A DNA stretch of 64,000 bases from Amphibalanus amphitrite (taxonomy: Eukaryota; Arthropoda; Thecostraca; Balanomorpha; Balanidae): NCBI RefSeq assembly GCF_019059575.1, contig NW_024881621.1, forward strand, positions 496,001 through 560,000, read 5' to 3'. A program made the position numbers and the translations under genes. Shown here piece by piece: positions 1 to 10,365 of this stretch. The first letter of the stretch is position 1, and each line of letters begins with the position of its first letter. The notes beneath the pieces are model-generated. The model was not told the origin of the DNA and did not search any database. It worked only from the letters and a program-made list of their open reading frames with translations.

Positions 1-1111
1 CGGCCGGCACGGGAGCCGGTGGGCCCGGCGCCACCTGGGACGGGGGGCCGCGACCGAGCAGCCCTGCCCGCCGCCCGGTCCCACTGGCAGCAGGCCACGT
101 CAACCGGCGCACCAGCCACCTTCGAGCAGAGCCCCGAAACCTCCGGACTGAGATAACCATTCAACGGAAAAGTTCCGATACGGTGCATGGGTGCATCTGC
201 ACTCAAAGAGCAGCGTCACTGTTTGGCTGTTGAGCAACGCTTGCGTTTTGCAGGCTGACCGGAGGGCCCATGCTCCTCCTCATTCCCCGATGCTGTAGCT
301 GGCTGCAACACATGCAGAGTTGCAGAACTAATGTTGACGCCGCTAATAGCTGAGCCAGAGCCAGTCAGCATCTCCAGCTTGAATAAGGCTCGCCAAGCAC
401 ATCTCACAATAATAACAGAACATTCTGAACTGCGAGTGAACAGGCAAAAAAAATGCTCCATTAGGAATCTGTCGCCCAGCAGGGACCATGACTCGCACAA
501 AGGAGCCACAATGTGGCGTGTCAGACTCAAATTATGAAGAGAATAAATACAATACAATTTTGAGAAAAGCAGTGAGGAGTTATGAATGATGTTCCAGGTA
601 GGTACTTGGCGCCTATATTCTACCTTGAAAGAAAGAAGAAGCAAAGAGAACAACAGGGAACAAACTTCCGCTGATCCCTTTGACAGTTTTGCACATGGGC
701 GCACATTTGCGTGTGCTTTACATTCATATCGTCACGAGTGACCTCAGCCGGTGACCTCTGGAGTTAACCTCTGCAAATGACGCCTGCCATCCCAAACAAA
801 CGTTGTGTAGGTGACCTTTCCACCGACATCTTCAGGTGACCCCTGCTCCGCTCGGACTAGCGCCCGGTGTGAACGTTAGGGGACGGGTGACAGGACGGGG
901 GGGGGGGGTGTCCGTTTCCCACCCGGCCGGATGGACCCGGAGCCGAACCCCAAAATAGCGCCTCAGAGCTGGTGACGGGACGGGAGCGGAGGCGCAGTCT
1001 GCGCCGGCGCCGAGCCATAGCTTCGCCGGCTTGGACCACAGCCCGGTCCGCCGCAGGGACCAGGGAGAGAGGGGACCGGGGAAAGAGGGTGACGGCTAAA
1101 CTAATAATCTT
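1..1111. other. intergenic or intronic DNA, no gene seen
   Basis: GC-rich at the start, mixed further on. Short open frames on both strands have no protein-like composition and no convincing splice sites. The stretch at about 857-1110 is the GC-rich downstream side of the candidate exon that follows. Confidence 0.5.
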
Positions 1112-1114
1112 CCA

Positions 1115-1264
1115 TTTCTGGGCAGGGTCAAGAGGCTGAAAATGCTCATCAGCATAGTTGGAAAGTAAGGCGATCTTATTGGATTGGAGGATATCATCTT
1201 GTGATGCGTTGAAGATAACTACTCTCCGCTCAAAAGCATCATCCTTCAGCTGCTCTCCAATAGA
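1115..1264 (-). CDS. candidate internal exon, product not recognised
   Basis: On the minus strand a pyrimidine-rich tract ending in TTTGAATCAG is followed at 1264 by a frame, phase 0, that reads like ordinary protein: SIGEQLKDDAFERRVV, then IFNASQDDILQSNKIALLSN, then YADEHFQPLDPAQKWK. The mix of acidic, hydrophobic and polar residues contrasts with the Arg/Pro-rich noise in nearby GC-rich frames. The donor is uncertain: the only GT near the end of the good stretch (ATTA/GTTTAG) is weak, so the lower boundary is approximate. I do not recognise the family. It could be an exon of the minus-strand gene proposed from 14631-14856 and 33376-33429, but it starts in phase 0 while that exon ends in phase 1, so at least one exon would have to lie between them. 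A retrocopy or old transposon fragment is possible. Confidence 0.3.
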
Positions 1265-1652
1265 CTGATTCAAAGGCAGAAACCAACACCAAGGGGCCGT
1301 TTCCCAGTATGGCCTCACCGGCGGCACCGCCCCCAGAGATGAGGTGTGATGACGCCACCATCACATGGTCTGCCCGAACCAGCGTGACTTGCACTCGGTG
1401 CACTCCGTGCAGTGTTGCTGAATGCCAACTACCTACCCGTCATACTGGCCACTGGGCACTGGCTGTACAGTGAGCTGTTGTGTAACGGCGCGTCTGAGCG
1501 TCGGGCAAAGCCCGGTGCTGAATTGATCGCATTTGGGATTAAATGTTTTTTTTTCTGTTGCATTGTTCATCTGGCAAAATTGATTTCATGCCTATCCCTA
1601 AGTAGGTAATCTTCATGTGGTAGCCGTCCTCTGCTCCTATCAGGGAATAACA
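1265..1652. other. no feature seen
   Basis: Mixed-composition DNA between the candidate exon and the first transposon nest. I see no splice sites, repeats or coding frame. Confidence 0.4.
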
Positions 1653-1858
1653 GGGGCATTCCACGATAGATCGTACCACTTTTTTCCAATTTGACACCCT
1701 CATCTCTCGGATTTTAACGATAATTGGTCTAAGGGGTAATCAGGGGCTCTGAATCCTCCTGTAACAATTTCAGGCTTATCAGATGAGTGGTTTTTGAGTT
1801 ATAGTGTATAACATGTTTTGGATCTTGCGTTGCAGCCCCAAGTTTGGCGGGCTGTAAC

Positions 1859-2551
1859 CAGGCTTCAGTAGGATTGTGATTGCAGGATTGCAAAATCCTG
1901 ATTGCATTCCTTTTTGGTGGATTGCACCTGGATTTGAAATCCATTCCAAAAAACAGGATTTGATTGCGGATTGGATTGCATTATTCTTCCAATTTTTGCA
2001 ATCCAATCCGGATTGTGTTTGATTAGTGCTTTGAAATGGTTTGTTGCGATTGAAAATTATGAAATCGGCTTCATCGGCTTAATGTAATTTGCTATCAAGG
2101 GCTTTACATCGAAACTGGAAATAATTTAAACGCTTTTAATTTAAAGGCTCAAAATAATATACGCTGATGAACTACATAGGAAGGGCAAAATTACGTATTT
2201 GAGGGCGAGTTTTAAAAATATAAAACACTGGTTGGGTAGAGGTTTAAATGTGCCGGGGTGTTTGAGGCAAAAAATATTTCCCATAAAATACCTGTGCCTT
2301 AGATAGGAATTACTCTCAAGACTAGGTGCTAGAAATGGGTGATTTGGGGATGGAGGCACGGCCCTATGCCCCCTCCCTCCCCCAGATCCACTAGTGCACA
2401 TAATGATACAACAGGATTGCAAAAAAGGATTGCCGATTTGATCACAATCCAAGTGAAAAAAGGGGATTGCGGGTTGGAATGCAATCCACTTCGGCACTAG
2501 GAATGTGGATTGGGAATGCAATCCTGTCAAAAAGGATTTTACCGATGCCTG
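1859..2551. mobile_element. hAT-like non-autonomous element with 8-bp TSD
   Basis: It is inserted in the left arm of the 1653-5950 element, splitting a sequence that is continuous in the sister copy at 3007-4901. The 8-bp duplication GCTGTAAC is intact at 1851-1858 and 2552-2559. The ends are CAGGCTTCAGTA and, inverted, CAGGCATCGGTA. Both subterminal regions carry many copies of GGATTG or its complement, in both orientations, like the clustered transposase sites of hAT elements. No coding sequence. Confidence 0.8.
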
Positions 2552-3006
2552 GCTGTAACTCTAAGACGGATAATTCAAATGCCAAATGCTATACGGCATT
2601 GAACTTGCATTGAAACAAAGAATTATATGCATTTTTAAAATTTTGAAATATACACTATTTTTGATATAAAACACCTAGAGTTTCCTTTCATTTGCATTTT
2701 TATGCCTTTGGGACCAAATTTTTTTGAATTTTTATTTACTTAAAAACATTTTTGGATCACTTTTAAGAAGTATGCAAAAAATTAGGAAGGTGTTCTTTCT
2801 ATAAATGTACTTATTTTGCGTTACCGTAATGGTCTCGAATTGTGATTTCGGAAGAGAGCCTACACATGGTGTGGTAAAGCTGCCTAGTGACATCACTGGT
2901 TACTGAAAGTTCAATTGAAGTCATTTTTGCCTCACTTTTGCATTGTTGACCTTGCGTGACGTCATTCGTACGTCACTAGGGTCATAAGAGTTTTTCGTCA
3001 ATAACT

Positions 3007-4901
3007 GGGGCATTCCACGATAGATCGTACCACTTTTTTCCAATTTGACACCCTCATCTCTCGGAATTTGACGAAAATTGGTCTCGGGGGTAATCAGGGG
3101 CTCTGAATCCACCTGAAACAATTTCAGGCTTATCAGATAAGTATTTTTTTAGTTATGGTGTATAACATTTTTTGGATCTTGCTTTGCAGCGCTAAGTTTG
3201 GCGGGCTGTAACTCTAAGACGGATTATTCAAATGCCAAATGTTATATAACATTGAACTTGCAATGAAACAGAGATTAATATGTATTTTTGAAATTTCGAA
3301 AAATACGCTATTTTTGATATATGACATATAGAGTTTTCTTTCATTTGTATTTTTTGGACTTTGGGACCAAATTTTTTTGAATTTTTATTTCTTTAAAAAA
3401 TATTTGGCTCATTGTTAAGAAGTATGCAAAAAATTAGGAAGGTGTTCTTTTTATAAATGTATTTATTTTACGTCACGATAACGGTTTCGAATAGTGATTT
3501 CGGGAGGGGAGCTTAGAAATGGCGTGGAAAAGCTGCCTAGTGACATCACAGGTTACTGAAATTTCAATTTAAGTCTGAGTCATCTAAAAAAAGTGAAAAG
3601 AGGGTTCATCCAACCCTCTTTCCTATAAGCGCGAGGGTGAAAAAGGCTGTTTTGTTCTGACATTGTTTTGGACGCCAATGACCATAGCTGTCCGAGACGA
3701 AAGTTACAGGACGCATACATGGTGTCCTCCAGAGGTCTCACAACTTGTATATCTGGGAATTTTTCAAGGTTACATGAGGTCAGGTCGGTCACGTGACATC
3801 ACTGTCATAAATCAATGGGGAAATATAAAAACTGTTATTTTGGCGCCGAGAATGATCTAAAACTATCCCACGTACATGGTGTCGTGATTTCATGCACTCC
3901 TTGCAAGTCCAATGCTTTACTTTTGCATTTTTAACCTTGCGTGACGTCATTTATGACGTCACTAGGGTCGTAGAGTTTTTCGTCAATAACTCCCGATCAA
4001 ATGGAGCTAGAGAGTCGGGAAAGCCACCAATGGACTCGGGAAGACCTTCCGAATCGAATGATATGCCATATGATACCCTTTGCCCAGCTTCATGACCCGA
4101 GGGGCTCTGACCTGACCTTGACCCGAGGTCAACTACTTAAGTTGACCTCACCCTAGCAAAAAGTATACCATTCGATGCACCTGAGCTAGGCGAACACAAT
4201 GATGCCAAAATCGCGGCTCTGCGGCCATTTTTGCGAAGTTATTTACTAAAAACCGAACCCGTAACTTCAGTCACGTGACCTGACCTCAGACGCTACCGGT
4301 TAACCTGAGACCTTAAAATCGGGTACCAATCGCTGCGACTTGTAACGGCACACACGCTCGTTTTTTCCGCGAGGCTCTAGCTCTATTAGAAGCAAAACGG
4401 CGTGCTGGGGTCGTATCAACCCCTCCGAAACCCATTTTGTTTGCGGGAAAATGAGGAACTTATAGAAAGAACACCTTTCTAATTTTTTGCATGTCGCTTT
4501 GCAATGACATGAAGTTCATTTTGAAAAAATAAAAATGTGAAAAATTTTGGTCCCAAAAGTCATTAGAGGCAAATGAAAAAAGAATAAGGTTTTTGCTCAA
4601 CAATGAAATTTTTTCTTTGGAATTTTTAAATAGTAATATTAATTTTTGATTCATCGCAAGCTTAGTGTTGTTTACTTTTTGTTGGTTGCTTAACCCGTTC
4701 TTGAGTTATAGGCCATCAAACTCACCGTTACATACCGAAGTTAAAAAAATGTAATGCAATATAACTCAAAAAGTTTTGATCTGAGAAGTCTGATATTTTG
4801 CCAGGCGTCTTTGGGGCCTATGATTACCCCTAGGACCGATTTTCATTAAAATCTGAGAGATGAGGGTGACGGGCCTGGTACGATCTATCGTGGAATGCCC
4901 C
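3007..4901. mobile_element. same-family TIR transposon inserted in the outer copy, TSD AACT
   Basis: It starts GGGGCATTCCACGATAGATC and ends with the inverse of the same 26-bp TIR. The AACT duplication at 3003-3006 and 4902-4905 is perfect. The site without an insert is visible in the window: the paralogous sequence at about 3985-4000 reads CAATAACTCCCGATC, whereas the outer copy is split at AACT. The terminal arms (about 3007-3590 and 4440-4901) are AT-rich inverted repeats. The core (about 3595-4430) matches, in reverse orientation, the interior of the TTAA elements at 25302-26332 and 55914-57299, including the small G/C hairpins near each end (3598-3616 and about 4407-4425). Confidence 0.8.
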
Positions 4902-5950
4902 AACTCTCGATCAAATTGAGCTAAAGAGACGGGAAAGCTACCAATGGACTCGGAAAGACCTTGTGAATCGAATGATGTGCAATATGATCTCATTCACCCA
5001 GCTTTGTGGCCTGACCCGACTGTTAACCATCTCTGTGGCGGCGCTGTTTGTCCAGCGCCGCGCTGGTTGGCTTTGCCGCGGACTCGGGGCGGTCACGTGA
5101 TGCCCGGGGGCTGGCTGCCGGCTGGGCCGCCCGGTCGGGGAGCGGAGCCAAGTACACGGCAGTGTGCTGACCCGAGGTCAGCGACTTAAGCTGACCTCAC
5201 CAGAACAAACAGTATACCATTCGACGCGCCGGAGCTAGGCAAACACAAAGATGCTAAAATCGCGGCTCTGCGACCATTTGTTGCGAAGTTATCTATCAAA
5301 AACCGGACCCGCAATTTGGGTCACTTGAAATGACCTCAGGGGTCACCAATGAACCCGAGACCTTAAAATGTGGTATCATTCGATGCATCTTGTAACGGCG
5401 CACATGCTCGTTTTTCCGCAAGGTTCTAGCTCCATTAGAGGCGAAACGGCGAGCTGGGGTCGTACCGACCCCCCGGAAACCCATTTTGTATACATTTAAA
5501 TGAGGAACTTATAGAAAGAACACCTTTCTAATTTTTTGTATGTCGATTTTAAAGGGCCTGAGGTTTATTTTGAAGAAATAAAAATGGCAAAAATTTTGGT
5601 CCCAAGGGCCATTATAGACAATTTAAAAAAATACAACGACTTTTTTAAATATGTAAAGCTTTTCTTTCCAATTTTAAAAATACTGTATTAATCTTTGATT
5701 CATCGTTAGTTCAAAGCTGTTTACCGTTTGTTGCTTGCTTAGCTCGTTTTTGAGTTATAGCTCATCAAACTCACCCTTACAATCTGAAGTTTAGAAAATA
5801 TTATGCAATGTAACTCAAAAAGTTTTCATCTGAGAAGTCTGATATTTTGGCAGGTGTTTTTGGAGCCTATGATTACCCCTTGTACCAATTTTCATTCAAA
5901 TCTGAGAGATGAGGGTGACGGGCCTGGTACGATCTATCGTGGAATGCCCC

Positions 5951-8900
5951 TACAGCTATCGCTTCAATGAATCGGTCCGCTGCCACGACAGTCACCAAGT
6001 GCAGCGGAGACCGTCAGCGGCCCTCCGATCGCAACAGAGGGGTTCGTGAGCGGTCTCCAGCCAGACATGAAGTCGTTTGTGCTCCCAAAGAGCGTGAGGC
6101 CTAGGAGTGGCACGTTGTTTTACATACTTTTGTGGCACTCCTAGACCCGTCGGCTGATCCGGCCCGGTCCATCCAGGCGCCTTGGATTCCGGAGCAGCCT
6201 GCGCCGGCAGTGGCAGCAGTCAACCGGTGACCCCAAAACATTTCGGCAGCAGCCGCCCCGGTCCGGCCGTCTGTCGCCGGTCCATCTGACGAGCCGGCAC
6301 GCTCGGTTACGTCAGCCCGTACCCGCCAGTCACGTGCCCTGGGGCGCCGCCTCCCTCTTCCAGGGCGGGCTGGTTGTGCCGGCCGGGCTCGCCACCATAA
6401 CACCACGTGACCACCCCAGCTGCTCACTAGCTCACTGCGTGCAGCCGCACGGCTCGATCACGTGACCGCTGGGCCACCCCACAGTGGGAGTGATCACAGC
6501 CCACCGGCTGATCACGTGATCACCTGTCCGGATGGTCACACCGCACCGGCGTGCTAGGGCTATTATTGGCTATTGTTGGTCTCTGCTGTCTGAATGCCGT
6601 ATGACGTACAAAAAAGACGGCCGGCGGAATGGGAAGTGACACTATCATCAAACAAAAGCATGATCAATGGTAGGCAAGGCATACAAGGAGATCACGGTGT
6701 TACAGCGTGATACCTACCAGCATTGGCGGAGTGTAATTGGACACTTAGAGGACAAACCTATCCCCAGAATAGTCCCTCAAATGGCAAAAAGTTGGTGTCT
6801 CGCTGCCTTATGAATTGCTGCGCGACTTCACACAAGCTTTTCCTTGTAAAAGTATGTTCTAACTATGCTGCTAAGACAACCAAATTTCACCAACATCGGA
6901 TGCTGCGGGAGGGGCAAATGCCCCATATGCCACCCCTCGATTCGCCAGCACCTATCGGCAGTGCCAAGAGGCAACGATGAACGACACATCACAACCAAAT
7001 GAGATCACAACCAAATGAGCGTGTGTTTGCACGCCTATGGGCGTTCTGAACATTGTCGGAAGGTAAACTGAACAGTGAACGCACAGCCTTTCGAAAGGTT
7101 CGATTTACCTACCTGTGAGATAATAACAGCGTGGCGGACCTATATTTGCGCTCAACCCGAAGCCAGGGCGGTGGGGGTCGATGGCGTGTCTCAATTCAAA
7201 CACATTTCAATTTGTCTTTCAAGTTAAGTGAAATAGCTTCGAGAGAAAAGTTTTAATGGCAATATTTTTGGTGAACAGCTAGTCCCTCATGATCCGCCAA
7301 CTTACCCTTAAAACGACTTTACCAGTTGGGGTGTGGTGTTCTCAGAAACAGTAGGAAGTGGGTAATGCGGCGTGGTGAAAGGTGCGATTTTGAGGAATGC
7401 TCGCATATCTACCTGAAAGTGAATAAAGCATTGCGATACCAAAAGTCAAACAAAAGGAAAATGATCAAATCCAATACACCATTCGTGTTCTCTTTTTGAG
7501 TGTGCATTGTACTTACATATCCTCATGTAGGTAGGCATTACCTATGGCGCATTTTCTCAAATGATGCGCAACAAGCTAGAATTCCGGTATCCATATGTTC
7601 AATAACGGGGATACGAGCATGTGGAGGAAGTCTTCATCGGACCACAGTCAGACTTAATTGCCCTTCACTCTGACTTTTCGCCAGGGCGTGATTTAGAATC
7701 GTTTCATTCTTCAGCATTCAGAACCATTGGAGAAATCTGGAGGCGGACTCCTGCGGCACGGTTATGAGCCCTCCGAAGGAGGCGAACAATCCATATGCGA
7801 ATGCGATGCCTCGTGACGGACAAAGTCCTGCGCCGTTTCGCAGTCCAGTCTGGAGTGTTTGGTCACCCGTTCACACGTGGTCCCCAGCGCCGGTGCCAAG
7901 TTCCGCTCTGACCGGTCCACATTTGGACGGGCTGACGACATGGCCTCCGTTTTAGCCGGACGGCCACCCCGAGCCGCCGCCAGACCCCTGCGTGGGTGAC
8001 GTCAATCCGTGACGTCAGCAGACCAGACGGCCCCCTTTCTGGGCCACATCAACACATGAAGACGGGCCGCGGTGGCTCGCCGTCCAGAGTCCGCCGATGG
8101 CCGGGTCCCGAGTCACGGGGTGAGCCGCCGCCGGCCGCCGGGTCGGGGCCGCGCGCCGCCGCGGAGGAAGTCAGAAGGTCACCACTGGCCGATCCCGTGA
8201 TCCTAACATTCCTAACCCAAACAGTCGACTGACCCGCGCTCGTTAGAGGGTCATGCAGCGGCCGCCGAAGGACAATCAGACCGCGCCGAGCTCCAGATTC
8301 TCGGAGCGTTGTGCAACGCCCGACTCGCGTTCATCCTAATTTTGTCTGTTTGCGAAATCGGACCGGCGCATTGGGCAATGCGGGCGTCGGCGGCGGGCTG
8401 GGTTTGGTTTGGTTTGGCCAGGCGCCGCCGCACCGTCAACCACCGGCCATGAACCACCACCCCGACAGGACAAACAGCAGGCAGACTCACGAGATGGATC
8501 GACGTACGCGCTTAGCTCACCTCTGACCATAGGCAGCTAAGGCCTGATCATGGGGGTGGAGAGGAACACAAATGCCAGCCTCTCCCCATGCTCTGAGGTA
8601 GCGACATGCTATAGCGGATCACTCCGTCAGAGTGCATTTGTACCCAAACGGCTGGCCTGAGTGCATGCCTAAGTAATCTGACAATGGGTGTCAGCACTGC
8701 TACACGCTGTCGACATACCAGCGTGTCTACTCGTATAAAGATACCGAGCAGACGCTTTCACACCACATGATGTCTGGACTAGAGCGCAGCGTGGGGTTTT
8801 CTATAGCGGCCCCTGACTGTGACCCAACCAATAGTTTGGGAACGGGGCGCGATAAATTGCACCGGCAGCCACCCGGGCAAATCGCTAGCTTTCCCTGAGT

Positions 8901-9134
8901 ATCTGTACAAACACCACTTTCCATCCGTGAATGAATAAGGAGCGGTAACAAAATGACGGCGAGAGTTCGGTGGTCTGGGGTAGCTTGACACTTTCAGTCC
9001 AATCAATGCACTACACGGAACAAATTGAGTGCAGTAATTTTATCCGACTCGTATCATACGAGAACACATACTTGCGTTGCTAAAGGTAACAAGGACACAG
9101 CTGACAGCTCACGCGTTGTTTACGAGTACAGGAC
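5951..9134. other. unique DNA without a supported gene
   Basis: Mixed-composition sequence with GC-rich patches at about 6100-6530 and 7800-8500. A short frame at about 6723-6980 is not protein-like. A GTGAGT on the minus strand near 8487 has no convincing exon behind it. The only notable feature is the CACGTG cluster listed next. Confidence 0.4.
6331..6518. promoter_or_regulatory. cluster of four CACGTG E-box palindromes
   Basis: CACGTG occurs at 6331, 6404, 6459 and 6513 in a GC-rich 190-bp patch, where one per several kilobases would be expected by chance. Three of the four are followed by A, and the last is the larger palindrome ATCACGTGAT. CACGTG is the general site of bHLH-zip factors such as Myc/Max and MITF/USF. 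No transcription unit is evident next to it, so a promoter or enhancer role is only inferred. Confidence 0.25.
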
Positions 9135-9138
9135 TTAA

Positions 9139-10142
9139 CCCGCGCACCGACGGGGGTCTGCGCCAACTTCGCACCGACGGGGGGGGGGGCGGATGACCGC
9201 CCCCCCCTGAGATCTCGAGAACGAAGCAAGATAGCGACAAGCGGTAAACGGCATCGGATACGCACGGCCAAGATCTACAATTTTTACTAAGGTCATTTTC
9301 AGGTCAGGTCAAAGATGACGTCACAGGGGTCGAAAAAGTCAAAATGGCGGCGCTAGATATGGAGAGAGTTTTTCTCGAATAACTTTCGAATTAGTCAAGA
9401 TAGGAACAAACTAAGGGCATCATCGTGATCCTCTCGTCAATCCGCATCGAATGATATATATGTTGACCTCGAAAGGTCAAGGTCAAAGGTTGACCTCAGG
9501 TCACGTGACCTCGAGGTCATCATGTATATCATTCGATGCGTCTTGACGAGCTGAACACAATGAGACCATCCACGCGTCTGTATCTTGTTCCTGTACGGAG
9601 TTATTGGCCAAAAACCTTTGGTGACCCTTGATGACGTCACATGACCTCACAGCTGCCCAACAGCAAAACAGACCTCAAGGTAGTGAAGGTTGATCGTATA
9701 TGAAGTCATGTATGGTATATGGGGCCATTCCGACCCGTTTTAGTGGTAAAAACAGGGAGTTGATTTTTCCCCCATTGACTTATAATGGGGAGGTCGCGAA
9801 ATTGACCTGACCTTAGGTCACCGATATCAAAATTCCGAGATATACAAATTGTAGCTACTAATGACCTAATAATATCCTGCGACTTTCAAAGGCCTCCGAC
9901 ATCTACTGTAGCTCTGGCACGGTGACAAAGTTGCAAAAAAGTGACTTGAGGTTGGGTCATTCAAAGTGACCTGGTGACCTGACCTTAAAAGGTAGGAGGT
10001 TCAAACTTGCACACCATGTGTAAAATTGATAAGGTTATAGTCATACCAAATTTCGCGGCGCTACGCGCCGCGGTTTTCCCGCTATTCGCGAAAAACCTCA
10101 GGGGGGGGGGCGGATATCCGCCCCCCCCCGTCGGTGCGCGGG
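9139..10142. mobile_element. TTAA-flanked non-autonomous DNA transposon (piggyBac-like target), copy E
   Basis: TTAA lies at 9135-9138 and 10143-10146. The TIR is CCCGCGCACCGACGGGGG at both ends; the left end carries a short internal duplication of GCACCGACGGGGG. Just inside each end a G-run, CGG, loop, CCG, C-run hairpin can form (about 9177-9206 and 10100-10129). The interior is quasi-palindromic around a centre (9442-9542) where CGAATGATATA and its inverse flank an array of AGGTCA half-sites, including AGGTCACGTGACCT at 9498-9511. TGACGTCA occurs in the flanking arms. No coding sequence. TTAA targets with CCC-type ends fit piggyBac; Kolobok and Sola3 also use TTAA. Confidence 0.75.
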
Positions 10143-10265
10143 TTAAAATCGTTCTGGAAGTCAGTGGGGGTTCAACTCGCAGGATTCTCACACCTCAGAC
10201 GCAAAAAAATCCTTGAGAGGACCTCAAACCGATGCTAAAAGGTGCTCTTACCAACTGAGGTCACC

Positions 10266-10365
10266 AAAGGTCTCATACTAGTCTGGGCAGACCTCGCACA
10301 GGTCTGAGAGGGCTCAAAGGTCTCATGGTAGTCTGGACAAACCTCACACAGGTCTGAGAGGGCTC
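10266..10365. repeat. tandem duplication, 50-bp unit, two copies
   Basis: Units at 10266-10315 and 10316-10365 both run from AAAGGTCTCAT to GAGAGGGCTC and differ at a few positions. The surrounding 10147-12475 is otherwise unique-looking DNA in which I see no gene. Confidence 0.6.

Larger units (their letters stand above)
1653..5950. mobile_element. non-autonomous TIR DNA transposon, 4-bp TSD, outer copy of a nest
   Basis: The left end GGGGCATTCCACGATAGATC is matched in inverse orientation at 5931-5950. Similarity between the arms extends, with divergence, for several hundred bases (shared motifs include GGGACCAAA and GCAAAAAATTAG), so the element is a long foldback-like TIR element. Flanks are AACA (left) and TACA (right), a 4-bp TSD with one difference. 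There is no transposase. It is interrupted by a hAT-like element (1859-2551), by a second copy of its own family (3007-4901), and in the right arm by about 150 bp of GC-rich DNA (about 5020-5170) absent from the inner copy. Four-base duplications are known for Sola and Chapaev elements, but the ends alone do not decide the superfamily. Confidence 0.75.

Noticed and set aside
8480-8530. Short minus-strand frame MVRGELSAYVDPS ending at a GTGAGT.
   Set aside because: Too short, no acceptor in the right phase, and the neighbouring sequence is not coding-like.
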